From contig NZ_CAKKMV010000016.1 in assembly GCF_918697865.1 (NCBI RefSeq), positions 1-64,000 of the forward strand: a stretch of 64,000 nt of DNA, written 5' to 3'. Positions 1-8,812 of the stretch are shown one piece after another; the first letter of the stretch is position 1, and each line of letters starts with the position of its first letter. The stretch comes from Massilia sp. Bi118. GTDB lineage: Bacteria > Pseudomonadota > Gammaproteobacteria > Burkholderiales > Burkholderiaceae_D. The position numbers and the translations under genes are program-made. The notes under the pieces were generated by a model. It ran no database searches and had not been told where the DNA came from. It saw only the letters and a program-made list of their open reading frames with translations.

Positions 1-216
1 CTGCAAAATGGATAGACCCGCAATGTTACCTTTTTGCAGTCCCCATCACAACCGGCTGTCGTACTTGAAACACATTCGGGACAAGCTGCTGCCGGCTGCA
101 TCGGCGAACGCTGATCGAGGAAAGCCAGCCATGCGACAGGATGTTCCGTATTTTGCTAAGGTGACAAGCGCCTACCGCGTCCACGTATGGACGCTCACAT
201 TAGAAAGGACAGCATC

Positions 217-666
217 ATGCATGCGCACACCCACCCATCCCGATTCAGCATCACATCGGCGATCTTCGACGTGCTCGACCCGATACCGTTTGGCTTCTTC
301 GTCGGCGCGCTCATCTTCGACATCCTGTACGCCAACACCTTCACGATGCTGTGGGTGAAGGCCGCCGCCTGGCTGATCAGCATTGGCCTCGTGTTCGCCA
401 TCATTCCCCAGCTGATCAACCTCGGCCGCACCTGGTTCGGGAAGAGCCGGGTCCGTACACGCGGCCTGGCGATCAACTTCTGGCTCCAGGTGGTCGCGAT
501 CGTGGCGGCCCTGTTCAACGCCTTCGTGCACAGCCGCGACGCCTATGCCACCATGCCCGCCGGCGTCTGGCTGTCCATCGTCACGGTGCTGGCGATGGTG
601 ATCGGCAGGATCGTCCTGGCCGCGGATACCGTCACTTACAAGGAGGTCCGCCATGGACAAGCGTAA
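217..666 (+). CDS. DUF2231-like small membrane protein
   Basis: This 149-residue integral membrane protein has four hydrophobic segments (about residues 20-40, 45-68, 84-103 and 115-135) and a His-rich N-terminus (MHAHTHPSRF). It resembles DUF2231-type proteins, whose function is unknown. An in-frame ATG exists 30 bases upstream, but the start at 217 is preferred because an AGAAAGGA ribosome-binding site lies 7 bases before it. Its 3' end overlaps the following PQQ sugar dehydrogenase by 14 bases, so the two are co-translated. By inference it may be a membrane partner of the dehydrogenase, for example in electron transfer, but no heme-binding CxxCH motif is visible. Confidence 0.7.
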   Translation: MHAHTHPSRFSITSAIFDVLDPIPFGFFVGALIFDILYANTFTMLWVKAAAWLISIGLVFAIIPQLINLGRTWFGKSRVRTRGLAINFWLQVVAIVAALFNAFVHSRDAYATMPAGVWLSIVTVLAMVIGRIVLAADTVTYKEVRHGQA

Positions 667-1975
667 TCGCAAACTGCCGCTCGCACTGGGCGTGGCGGCC
701 GCCCTGTCGCTGCTTCTTTCCGCCTGCGGCGAGAAGGCCCAGATGAACATCTCCCAGCAGGTCGGCGGCAATCCGTCCATGCCCAAGCCGCAGGACTTCC
801 TGGTGCCGCCGATGCAGGTGCCCGATGGCGTCGGCTGGAAGGGCGACGCCAAGCCCCAGGTGGTCGCCGGGCTGCAGATCGAGAAAATCGCGTCCGGCCT
901 CAAGCACCCGCGCCAGCTGCTGGTGCTGCCGAACGGCGACGTGCTGGTCGTGGAGGCCAACGGCCCCGGCGAGGAAGCCGTCACGACGCCGAAGCAGGTC
1001 ATCGCCGGCAAGGTCAAGAGCCAGTCCGGCAAGGGCGGCAAGGGCGGCAACAGCGTCACCCTGCTGCGCAGGAAGCCGGGCGGCAGCGGCGAATGGGACA
1101 AGTACACGTACATCGAAAAACTGCACTCCCCGTTCGGCATCCAGCTGGTCGGCGACACCCTGTACATCGCGAACACCGGCAACATCATGAAGTATCGCTA
1201 CACGCCGGGCGAAACCAAGATGTCCGACCCGGGCGTCGAACTGGGCGATCTGCCGAGCACCGTCAATCACCACTGGACCAAGGCGCTGCTGGCCAGCCCG
1301 GACGGCAAGTACCTGTATGTGGGCAGCGGCTCGAACAGCAACATCACGGAAAACGGCCTGGAAGTGGAATACCGCCGCGCCGCCGTGCTCGAGGTCGACG
1401 CCGCGACCGGCGCCAGCCGCGTCTTCGCGTCGGGCATCCGCAACCCGACCGGCCTGGGATGGGAGCCGCAGTCCGGCAAGCTCTGGGCCATCGCCAACGA
1501 GCGCGACGAGATCGGCGCCGACCTGGTCCCGGATTATCTGACCTCGGTGCAGGAAAAAGGCTTCTACGGCTGGCCCTACAGCTATTACGGCCAGCACGTC
1601 GACCGCCGCGTCCAGCCGCAGCGCCCGGACCTGGTGGCCAAGGCGATCAAACCGGATTACGCCCTGGGTTCGCACGTCGCGGCGCTGGGCCTGCTGTTCT
1701 ACACCGGGACCGGCCTGCCGCAGTACAAGGGCGGCGCCTTCGTCGCCGAGCATGGCAGCTGGGACCGCACGCCGCTCTCCGGCTACCAGGTCGTCTACGT
1801 GCCCTTCGCCAACGGCATGCCCAGCGGCCCCGCGCAGCCGGTCGTGACCGGCTTCCATTCGGCCGACGAAAAGCAGCTGTTCGGCGCGCCGGTGGGCATG
1901 GCGCAGGATGCGGATGGGGCGCTGCTGATTGCCGACGACGTGGGCAACGTCGTGTGGCGCGTGACCAAGAAGTAA
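653..1975 (+). CDS. PQQ-dependent sugar (sorbosone/glucose-type) dehydrogenase, lipoprotein
   Basis: This 440-residue protein resembles the soluble glucose/L-sorbosone dehydrogenase family, six-bladed beta-propellers that oxidise sugars or aldoses in the periplasm with PQQ. The N-terminus is a lipoprotein signal ending in the lipobox LSAC (Cys near residue 25), so it is predicted to be a membrane-anchored periplasmic enzyme. Family-like stretches include SGLKHPRQLLVLPNGDVLV, HSPFGIQL and GIRNPTGLGWEP. A strong AAGGAGG site precedes the ATG, which lies inside the upstream membrane-protein gene. The exact sugar cannot be told from sequence. It is a second probable PQQ enzyme in the window besides the alcohol dehydrogenase at 22096-23871. 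Confidence 0.85.
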   Translation: MDKRNRKLPLALGVAAALSLLLSACGEKAQMNISQQVGGNPSMPKPQDFLVPPMQVPDGVGWKGDAKPQVVAGLQIEKIASGLKHPRQLLVLPNGDVLVVEANGPGEEAVTTPKQVIAGKVKSQSGKGGKGGNSVTLLRRKPGGSGEWDKYTYIEKLHSPFGIQLVGDTLYIANTGNIMKYRYTPGETKMSDPGVELGDLPSTVNHHWTKALLASPDGKYLYVGSGSNSNITENGLEVEYRRAAVLEVDAATGASRVFASGIRNPTGLGWEPQSGKLWAIANERDEIGADLVPDYLTSVQEKGFYGWPYSYYGQHVDRRVQPQRPDLVAKAIKPDYALGSHVAALGLLFYTGTGLPQYKGGAFVAEHGSWDRTPLSGYQVVYVPFANGMPSGPAQPVVTGFHSADEKQLFGAPVGMAQDADGALLIADDVGNVVWRVTKK

Positions 1976-1976
1976 T

Positions 1977-2055
1977 CGTAGGGTGGGCACCCCGTGCCCA
2001 CGTTCAGCGCCGGCGTTACGCCAGCATGACGCGGGTACGGTGTGCCCGCCCTACC
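1977..2055. repeat. Hairpin repeat (GTAGGGTGGGCAC family) between convergent genes
   Basis: The left arm begins CGTAGGGTGGGCACCCCGTG and the right arm ends GGTGTGCCCGCCCTACCG. The arms are imperfect inverted complements around a roughly 28-base centre. The element starts one base after the TAA of the sugar dehydrogenase. Its right arm contains the TAG stop (2051-2053, minus strand) of the efflux adaptor. It can form a stable hairpin in either transcript and probably acts as a bidirectional terminator. It is a different sequence family from the GTCGTTCCCGCG repeats elsewhere in the window. Confidence 0.7.
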
Positions 2056-3193
2056 GTCTAGCCAGCTTCACCACATCGCCGTCGGCCAGCCCATCCGGCG
2101 GGCTGTCGATGATGCGGTCAGCCTTCGTGACGCCCTCCCCCAGCTCGATCGCATTCCCCAGGTCGCGCGCGATCCTCACCTTCCGCAAACGCACCTTGTT
2201 GGCGGCATCCAGCACCGCCACCTGGGCACCGTTGCGGCCCATGATCAGCGCGCCCGGCGGGATCGCCACCGCATTGCCCGCGATCGCCGCCTGGTCGAAA
2301 GCGACGGTGGCGAAGGCGCCCGGCACCAGTTCGGCCTTCGGATTCTCGGCCGCCAGCTGGACCAGCATGGTGCCCGATCCCGCATTGATGGCCTGGGCCA
2401 GCGACTGTACCCTGGCCTGCCAGGTCACGCCCGGGCGCTCCGGCACCGACACGCGGGCCAGGCTGCCCGGATGGATCTGCGCCACCTGGCGCTGCGGCAC
2501 CTGCACGTACACGCGCAGGCGGCGCAGGTCGGACACCACGAACAGCTCGCTGCCGGCAGCGCCGCCCGAACCCGCGTTGACCAGCGCGCCGACGTCGGTG
2601 TTCCGCGCCGTGACCACGCCGTCGAAAGGCGCGGTCAGCTGGGTGTAGCGCTTCAGCGCCTGCTGGCGCTCGACGCTGGCCTGCAGCGCCGCCACGCTGG
2701 ACTGCTTGGAGATGAAGTCGCCCTGCTTCTCGTCCGCTTCCTGCCTCGACACCGCGTTCTGCGCCACCAACGATTGCCAGCGCTTGGCCGTGCTCTCGGC
2801 CAGCGCTAGATTGCTGCGCGCGACCGCGAGCTGGGCCTGGGCCTGGCGCAGGTCCTGGTCGAGGTCCGGGGTTTCGATCGTGGCCAGCACCTGGCCGGCT
2901 TTCACGGGCGCGCCGATGTCGACGCGCCATGCCTTCAGGTAGCCGGACACGCGCGCGTAGATGGGCGCGCGCGACCAGGCTTCGATACGGGCCGGCAGCT
3001 CGATCGGGCTGCCGGCGATGTCCTTCAGCGCCACCAAATTCACGGTCTGCACCGCCCGCTCGGCCGCCGCTTCCTTGAGCTGCTCGGCCTGCGAGTGGCG
3101 GGTGGCGAGGCCGCCGGCCACCACGGCGGCGGCCACGGCCAGCGCGATCGTCCCGATCACCAGCGGACGTTTGTTTGTCGGTTTAGCTTGCAT
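2051..3193 (-). CDS. RND efflux periplasmic adaptor subunit (membrane fusion protein)
   Basis: This 380-residue HlyD/AcrA-type adaptor bridges an inner-membrane RND pump to an outer-membrane channel. It has an N-terminal membrane anchor (about residues 9-26), a lipoyl/barrel-sandwich half with GAPVKAGQVLATIETPD, a coiled-coil hairpin rich in Q, A and L (roughly residues 100-170), the second lipoyl half (APFDGVVTARNTDVGALVNAG), a beta-barrel and a membrane-proximal domain. I chose MQAKPTNKR as the start; a longer frame adds 12 residues with no better initiation site. The start overlaps the end of the RND pump gene by 11 bases. The stop codon lies inside a hairpin repeat. Substrate unknown. Confidence 0.9.
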   Translation of the reverse strand: MQAKPTNKRPLVIGTIALAVAAAVVAGGLATRHSQAEQLKEAAAERAVQTVNLVALKDIAGSPIELPARIEAWSRAPIYARVSGYLKAWRVDIGAPVKAGQVLATIETPDLDQDLRQAQAQLAVARSNLALAESTAKRWQSLVAQNAVSRQEADEKQGDFISKQSSVAALQASVERQQALKRYTQLTAPFDGVVTARNTDVGALVNAGSGGAAGSELFVVSDLRRLRVYVQVPQRQVAQIHPGSLARVSVPERPGVTWQARVQSLAQAINAGSGTMLVQLAAENPKAELVPGAFATVAFDQAAIAGNAVAIPPGALIMGRNGAQVAVLDAANKVRLRKVRIARDLGNAIELGEGVTKADRIIDSPPDGLADGDVVKLARR

Positions 3194-6100
3194 GAGCGGG
3201 AACTCCGGATTGGGGTGGCAGGCCTGCATCCAGCGCGCGCTGCTTGCGGCGGCCGTGGACCAGGCTGAAAACGACGGGAACGAAGACCAGGGTGGCGATG
3301 GTCGAGAACACCAGGCCGCCGATCACGGCGCGGCCCAGCGGCGCATTCTGCTCGCCGCCCTCGCCCAGGCCCAGGGCCATGGGCAGCATGCCGATCACCA
3401 TGGCCAGTGCGGTCATCAGCACCGGGCGGAAGCGCACGAAGCCCGCCTCCAGCGCGGCCGCAGCAGCGTCGCCCAGTTCTTCCAGGCGCTCGCGCGCGAA
3501 GCTGATCACCAGGACGCTGTTGGCGGTGGCCACGCCCATGCACATGATGGCGCCGGTCAGCGCCGGCACCGACAAGGTAGTGTGGGTCGCGAACAGCATC
3601 CAGACGATGCCGGCCAGCGCCGCCGGCAGCGCCGAGACGATCACCGCCGGGTCGGTCCAGGACTGGAAGTTGACCACGATGAGCAGGTAGATCAGGCCGA
3701 CCGCGCCCAGCAGGCCAAACAGCAGGCCCGAGAAGGCGCGCTCCATGGTGCGCACCTGGCCCAGCATCTCGACCGTCGCGCCCTTCGGCACGTCGGCCTT
3801 CGTTTCGTCGAGCACCTTGCGGATGTCGGCGGCGACGGCGCCCAGGTCGCGGTCCTGGGTGGTGGCGTGGATCTGCACCATGGGCGTGACGTCGTACTGG
3901 CTCACCAGCGCGCTGCCGTTGCCGCGTTCGAAGCGCGCGATCCCGCCCAGGGTGGCGGCGTTGGCGTTGGCGCCGTTGCCTACCGGGAGATTGGCCAGCG
4001 CGGACAGCGAGTCGAGCTCGCGCTCCGGGGTCTGCATCACGATCGGATAGGTCACGCCGGTGGCCGGGTTCAGCCAGTAGGTCGGCGCCACCTGGCTGGA
4101 GCCGGCCAGGTTCACCACCATGCTGTTGGTGACGTCGCGCGTGGTCAGGCCGAGCAGCTGGGCCTGGGTACGGTCGACTTCGACCTTGAACAGCGGCGCG
4201 CGGTTCGATTGCTGGATGCGGGCGTCGGCCACGCCCGGGATCGCGCGGATGCGTTTCAGGAGCTGGTTGGCGTAGCCGAAGTTGGCGTCGATGTTCCGGC
4301 CGCGCACCTGCACGTCGATCGGCGCCGGCGAACCGAAATTCAGGATCTGGCTGACGATGTCGGCCGGCGGGAAGGAGAAGGTGGTGTCCGGGAATTCGCG
4401 CGGCAGCACCTCGCGCAGCTTGCGCACGTAGTCGGCGGTCGGCGCGTGGTCCTCGCCCAGCGCAATCTGGAAGTCGCCGTCCTGGGTGCCGATGGTGCCG
4501 GTGTTGTTGTAGGTGAGGTTGATGCTGGACGAGGGCTTGCCGATGTTGTCGACCATCGTCACGATTTCCTTGCCCGGGATGACGCGGCGGATCGCTTCTT
4601 CGATCTTCGCGAAGCGCTTGGCCGTCTCCTCGACGCGGGTGCCGATCGGGGCCCTGGCGTGCAGCAGCACCTGGCCCGAATCGACGGCCGGGAAGAAGTT
4701 ACTGCCCAGGAAAGGCAGCAGCAGGAAGGACAGCGCCACCACCGCGATGAAGCCGATCACGAAGGGACGGCGGTGCTGGATCGAATGCCGCAGGATCCCA
4801 TGGTAGCGATGGCGCAGGCCTTCGAAGCGCGCTTCGAAGCCGCGCTGGAAGCGTTGGAACGCATTCGTCGGCTGGTGTGCATGCTCCTCGCGCGGGTCGT
4901 GCGCCCGCAGCAGCCAGTTGGCCATGGTCGGCACCAGGGTGCGCGACAGGATGAAGGAGCACACCAGCGCGAAGATCACGGCCTTCGCCATCGGCACGAA
5001 CAGGAAGCGCGCCACGCCCTCGAGGAAGAACATCGGGATGAACACGATGCAGATGCACAGCAGCGACACCAGCGCCGGCGCGACGATCTGCTGGGCCCCG
5101 TCCAGGATCGCCGGCTCAACCGCCTTGCCCTGCTCCAGGTGCCAGTTGATGTTTTCGATGGTGACGGTGGCGTCATCGACCAGGATCCCGACCGCCAGCG
5201 CCAGGCCGCCCAGGGTCATCAGGTTCAGGGTTTCGCCGGTTGCGGCCAGCGCGATGATGGAGCCGAGGATGGACAGCGGGATCGAGACCGCGATGATCAC
5301 CGTGGAGCGCCAGCTGCCCAGGAACAGCAGGATCATGACGCTGGTGAGGGCCGCTGCGATGGCGCCCTCGGTGGCCACGCCCTTGATGGCGGCGCGCACG
5401 AACACCGACTGGTCGTTGATCGGCACCACCTTCAGCGCATCCGGCAGGCTGGGCGCGAGCTGCTGCAGCTTGGCGCGCACGCCGTCGACGATCGCCAGCG
5501 TGGAGGCCGAGCCGTTCTTCAGGATCGACATCAGCACCGAGCGGCCGCCGTCGACGTGCACGATGTTGGTCTGCGGCGCATTGCCGTCGTGGACGTCGGC
5601 GACGTCGCCCAGATAGATCGTGCTGCCGCCCACGACCTTCACCGGCAGGCGCGCCAGGTCCGCGATCGCGGACGGTGCGTTGTTCAGCTGGATCGTGTAT
5701 TCGAGCGCGTCGATCTTCTGGTTGCCGACCGGTGTCAGCACGTTCTGCGCCGCCAGCGCGTTGGCGATGTCCTGGGCCGACAGGCCGCGCGCCTGCAGGG
5801 CCTCGGGCTTGACGTCGACCTGCACCTGGCGCTGCTTGCCGCCGTAAGGGAGCGGGATCGCGGCGCCCGGCACCGTCACCAGCGGCGTGCGGATGGTGTT
5901 GAGGCCGAGGTCGAACAGCTGCTGCTCCGACAGTCCCTTGCCGGACAGGGCAAGCTGCAGGATGGGCACGGTGGCCGCGTTGTAGTTGATGATCAGCGGC
6001 GGCGTGATCCCGGCCGGCATCTGGCGCGAGGCCGATTGCGAGATCGCCGTCACCTGGGCGTTGGCCACCGCGATGTCGACGCCCGGCTGGAAGAAGATCT

Positions 6101-6383
6101 TGACGACGCTGATGCCGGCGTAAGTGTTGGCCTCGATGTGCTCGATATCGTTGACGGTGGTGGTCAGCGAGCGCTGGAACAGGGTCGAGACCCGCCCCGC
6201 CATCTGGTCCGGCGGCAGGCCTGTGTACTGCCAGGCCACCGCGATCACGGGCATCCTGATGTCTGGGAAGATGTCGGTTGGCGTGCGCATCGCGGCCAGC
6301 GGGCCGATGATGAGCAGGGTGAGCGCCAGCACGACGACGGTATAAGGTCGGCGCAGCGCGACGCGGACAAGGCCAAGCAGCAT
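3183..6383 (-). CDS. RND-family efflux pump permease
   Basis: This 1066-residue inner-membrane proton/drug antiporter is of the AcrB/HAE1-like RND type, with the usual length and duplicated 6+6 helix layout with two large periplasmic loops. TM1 lies at about residues 12-30. The TM4 proton-relay motif GILVDDATVTIEN carries paired Asp residues near 401-402. The family motif TPTDIFPDI follows TM1. The start MLLGLVRVALRRP is preceded by a CGGAG site; an upstream in-frame ATG would add 33 non-homologous residues. The pump gene is upstream of its adaptor, the reverse of the common order, and no outer-membrane factor gene is nearby, so a shared TolC-like channel elsewhere is likely. Confidence 0.92.
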   Translation of the reverse strand: MLLGLVRVALRRPYTVVVLALTLLIIGPLAAMRTPTDIFPDIRMPVIAVAWQYTGLPPDQMAGRVSTLFQRSLTTTVNDIEHIEANTYAGISVVKIFFQPGVDIAVANAQVTAISQSASRQMPAGITPPLIINYNAATVPILQLALSGKGLSEQQLFDLGLNTIRTPLVTVPGAAIPLPYGGKQRQVQVDVKPEALQARGLSAQDIANALAAQNVLTPVGNQKIDALEYTIQLNNAPSAIADLARLPVKVVGGSTIYLGDVADVHDGNAPQTNIVHVDGGRSVLMSILKNGSASTLAIVDGVRAKLQQLAPSLPDALKVVPINDQSVFVRAAIKGVATEGAIAAALTSVMILLFLGSWRSTVIIAVSIPLSILGSIIALAATGETLNLMTLGGLALAVGILVDDATVTIENINWHLEQGKAVEPAILDGAQQIVAPALVSLLCICIVFIPMFFLEGVARFLFVPMAKAVIFALVCSFILSRTLVPTMANWLLRAHDPREEHAHQPTNAFQRFQRGFEARFEGLRHRYHGILRHSIQHRRPFVIGFIAVVALSFLLLPFLGSNFFPAVDSGQVLLHARAPIGTRVEETAKRFAKIEEAIRRVIPGKEIVTMVDNIGKPSSSINLTYNNTGTIGTQDGDFQIALGEDHAPTADYVRKLREVLPREFPDTTFSFPPADIVSQILNFGSPAPIDVQVRGRNIDANFGYANQLLKRIRAIPGVADARIQQSNRAPLFKVEVDRTQAQLLGLTTRDVTNSMVVNLAGSSQVAPTYWLNPATGVTYPIVMQTPERELDSLSALANLPVGNGANANAATLGGIARFERGNGSALVSQYDVTPMVQIHATTQDRDLGAVAADIRKVLDETKADVPKGATVEMLGQVRTMERAFSGLLFGLLGAVGLIYLLIVVNFQSWTDPAVIVSALPAALAGIVWMLFATHTTLSVPALTGAIMCMGVATANSVLVISFARERLEELGDAAAAALEAGFVRFRPVLMTALAMVIGMLPMALGLGEGGEQNAPLGRAVIGGLVFSTIATLVFVPVVFSLVHGRRKQRALDAGLPPQSGVPAHAS

Positions 6384-6570
6384 TGAATACTCCGGACAAG
6401 GGCAAACCAGCAGCCAAACCAGCACCAAACTGCCGTCATCTTCCTGTAATGACAGCCCATCCGCCGTGAAGCCGTGGTGCAAACCCGATAATATGCGCGA
6501 AAACCTTGGGGCTGGCTAGGGGCTGGCGCCTGCAAAGCCTTATGAAATTCGATTGGTAAATACAAATGAA

Positions 6571-6597
6571 AAGGGCGAGGCCTGCTGCCCCGCCCTT
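6571..6597 (-). terminator. Rho-independent-like terminator after the diguanylate cyclase
   Basis: The inverted repeat AAGGGCGAGGC-CTGCT-GCCCCGCCCTT has one A-C mismatch in an 11-bp stem. Read on the minus strand it is followed by TTCATTTGTATTT, a moderate T-rich tail. It lies 30 bases beyond the stop of the gene at 6627-7577, and upstream of the efflux operon that is transcribed in the same direction. Confidence 0.6.
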
Positions 6598-6626
6598 CCT
6601 TGACACTCGTATTTGCCGGAGCGCGC

Positions 6627-7577
6627 TTACAGCTCGCCGTCGACGACCACGCGGTCACGGCCGCCGCGCTTGGCGGCATACAAGGCCTTGTCCGCCGCCT
6701 CGATCAGGGCCCTGGCGTCCTCGAGCCGGCCCTTCTCGATACTCGCGACGCCGATGCTGAGCGTGACGTAGGGCCGCAGCGCCGCCGGCGCATGCGGCAG
6801 GTTCAGCGAGGCCACGTATTCGCGGATGCTTTCCGCCAGCTGGCGCGCCTGCTCGGCGTCGGTGTCGGGCAGGATGGCGGCGAATTCCTCGCCGCCGTAG
6901 CGCGCGGCGACGTCGGCCGGGCGCTTCAGGCGCGAGGCCAGCGCCTGCGCCACCGAGGACAGGCAGCTGTCGCCGGCCTGGTGGCCGAAGTGGTCGTTGT
7001 AGGCCTTGAAGGAATCGATGTCGGTCAGCAGCAGCGACAGCGAGCCGCCAAGACGCTGGGCGCGCCGCAGCTCGCGGTCGAGGGCGACGTCGAAGTAGCG
7101 GCGGTTGGCGATGCCGGTCAGGCCGTCGACATAGGAACGGGCGCGCAGCGATTCCGCATGGTCGAGCAGGCGCTTCTCGCGTTCGACGGTGCCGCTGACG
7201 TCACGAATTTCGACCAGGCAGAACGTCTCGCCCTCTTCGCGGAAGGGCGACACGCTGACGGCCTGCTCGATCCGCGGGCCGTCGAAGCTGCCGGCGGCGC
7301 GCAGCGGGAAGGGACTGGGGTTGTCGGTTTGCGGGATCGCGGTGGCGATGTCCTCGGCGAAGGCCGCCAGCACGGCGGCCTCCACGCGCGAACCGCGCAG
7401 CTCGGGGAAGACCTCGAACAACGGATGCCCCATGACGCGGGCGGCGGCACGGCCGCAGCGCGGCGTCAGCCAGCTGTTCCACAAGACGATGTGCTGGTCG
7501 GCGTCGAGCACGATGACGCCGCCATTGACGAGGTTCAGGACGCGCGAGGCAATGGCCTCTTGATTGGATGTGATCAC
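6627..7577 (-). CDS. Diguanylate cyclase with N-terminal PAS-like domain
   Basis: This 316-residue cytoplasmic enzyme is predicted to make cyclic di-GMP from two GTP. Residues about 1-125 form a PAS-like sensor (GGVIVLDADQHIVLWN), followed by a short coiled linker. The GGDEF domain spans about 150-312. The active-site motif is GGEEF at residues 228-232. An inhibitory I-site RPAD lies at 219-222, five residues upstream, so product inhibition is expected. There are no membrane segments. The start codon is GTG (7577) with no clear ribosome-binding site. The gene starts 43 bases after the stop of cheV, so the two may be co-transcribed and link chemotaxis with c-di-GMP. Confidence 0.92.
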   Translation of the reverse strand: MITSNQEAIASRVLNLVNGGVIVLDADQHIVLWNSWLTPRCGRAAARVMGHPLFEVFPELRGSRVEAAVLAAFAEDIATAIPQTDNPSPFPLRAAGSFDGPRIEQAVSVSPFREEGETFCLVEIRDVSGTVEREKRLLDHAESLRARSYVDGLTGIANRRYFDVALDRELRRAQRLGGSLSLLLTDIDSFKAYNDHFGHQAGDSCLSSVAQALASRLKRPADVAARYGGEEFAAILPDTDAEQARQLAESIREYVASLNLPHAPAALRPYVTLSIGVASIEKGRLEDARALIEAADKALYAAKRGGRDRVVVDGEL

Positions 7578-7620
7578 TTGGCAGTTCGGTAAGGAATCGA
7601 CTGCCGGATCATACCGGAAC

Positions 7621-8586
7621 TCAGCCGTGCAGAACAGCTCGCAGGGTGCGCGAAAGATCTTCGGCCGAGTACTTCGCCACGTAAGCGTCGGCGCCGACTT
7701 TCTTGACGTGCTCTTCGTTGGTCGTGCCCGACAGCGAAGAGTGGATCACCACCGGCAGGCTGGCGAAACGCTGGTGCGTCTTGATCTTGCGGGTCAGCGT
7801 GAAACCGTCCATCTCCGGCATCTCGAGGTCGGTCAGCACCGCGGCCACGCGGTCCTGCACGGTCTTGCCCTCGGCTTCGGCGGCGGCGGCGATGGCGTTC
7901 AGCTGTTCCCAGCATTCCTTGCCGCTCTTGGTCATGATGAAAGGCAGGCCCATCGCGTCCAGGCCCTGCTCGATCAGGGCGCGCGCGACCACCGAATCGT
8001 CGGCCGCCAGCACCACGGAACCGGGCTTGACGACGATCTTGCTGCCGACCGCCTGCTGCACCGCGCGCTCGTCCTTTTCGTCGGGCGGGCTGAGGTCGCG
8101 CAGGATGGTTTCCACGTCCAGCACCTGGGCCAGGCGGGCCGGCTGGCCTTCGCTCGGCTCGAGGCGGGCGATACTGGTCACCATACCGCTGCCGGCGCTG
8201 TGCTCGGACGACATCACCTGGCTCCAGTCCAGGCGCACGATCTCTTCCACGCTCTCGACCGCGAAGGCCTGGGTGGTGCGGGCGAATTCCGTGACCAGCA
8301 TGATGTTCAGGCCGGTAACGGGCTTGACGCCGGCGATGCCCGGCAAGTCCAGCACCTGGATGATCTGGCCGCGCAGGTTGACCACGCCCAGCACATGCCT
8401 GGGCGCGCCGGCGATCGCGGTGATCTCCGGCATTGCCACGATCTCGCGGATCTTGAACACGTTGATGCCGAACAGCTCGCTATGCTGGCCCTGGTCGTCG
8501 CCGCCGAGGCGGAAAAGTAAAAGCTCGAATTTATTGGTGCCGGTAAGGTTGCTGCGCTCGTCGACTTCCTGCTGAACCGATTTCAT
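7621..8586 (-). CDS. cheV: Chemotaxis coupling/response-regulator protein CheV
   Basis: This 321-residue protein has an N-terminal CheW-like coupling domain (about 1-165, with LFGINVFKIREIV and GVVNLRGQIIQVLDL) fused to a C-terminal receiver domain (about 190-318). Receiver residues are visible: acidic pocket D196/D197, phospho-acceptor D253 in LTDLEMPEMDG, and K305 in AYVAKYS. CheV couples chemoreceptors to CheA and tunes adaptation. No other che gene is in the window, so it is an orphan copy next to a diguanylate cyclase. The start is preceded by GGGATGAG. About 130 bases upstream lies a hairpin repeat that ends the Lrp-type gene. Confidence 0.95.
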   Translation of the reverse strand: MKSVQQEVDERSNLTGTNKFELLLFRLGGDDQGQHSELFGINVFKIREIVAMPEITAIAGAPRHVLGVVNLRGQIIQVLDLPGIAGVKPVTGLNIMLVTEFARTTQAFAVESVEEIVRLDWSQVMSSEHSAGSGMVTSIARLEPSEGQPARLAQVLDVETILRDLSPPDEKDERAVQQAVGSKIVVKPGSVVLAADDSVVARALIEQGLDAMGLPFIMTKSGKECWEQLNAIAAAAEAEGKTVQDRVAAVLTDLEMPEMDGFTLTRKIKTHQRFASLPVVIHSSLSGTTNEEHVKKVGADAYVAKYSAEDLSRTLRAVLHG

Positions 8587-8720
8587 GTCTCATCCCGAAA
8601 AGTAGTAATTCCCCCGGGAAACGATTTTAGAGGCGAAGCTGGCGGCTGTGTCATTACGTGAGCAACTCTTGCTCAATTTCATCAGTTTCTGTTCCAAAAA
8701 ACCACGGATTCTCACCTTTA

Positions 8721-8812
8721 GACGTCGTTCCCGCGAAGGCGGGAACCCAAGTTCTGCAAGCATTTCGATAACTTATAGAAACTTGGGTCCCCGCCTTCGC
8801 GGGGACGACGTT
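8721..8812. repeat. Hairpin repeat (GTCGTTCCCGCG family), copy 1
   Basis: The left arm starts GACGTCGTTCCCGCGAAGGC and continues through GGGAACCCAAGTT. The right arm, beginning AACTTGGGTCCCCGCC and ending GGGGACGACGTT, is its near-perfect inverted complement, with about 26 bases between. The last bases overlap the TAA stop (8811-8813, minus strand) of the Lrp-type regulator, so it probably forms that gene's 3' hairpin. Confidence 0.8.

Noticed and set aside
1..39. Inverted repeat CTGCAAAA ... TTTTGCAG at the window edge
   Set aside because: Only 8 bp per arm and truncated by the edge, so no element boundary or terminator can be supported.
2961..6386. Plus-strand frame of 1141 residues opposite the efflux pump gene
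   Set aside because: It is antisense to a clear RND gene, rich in His, Arg, Gln and Asp as expected of a GC-rich shadow, and has no domain.
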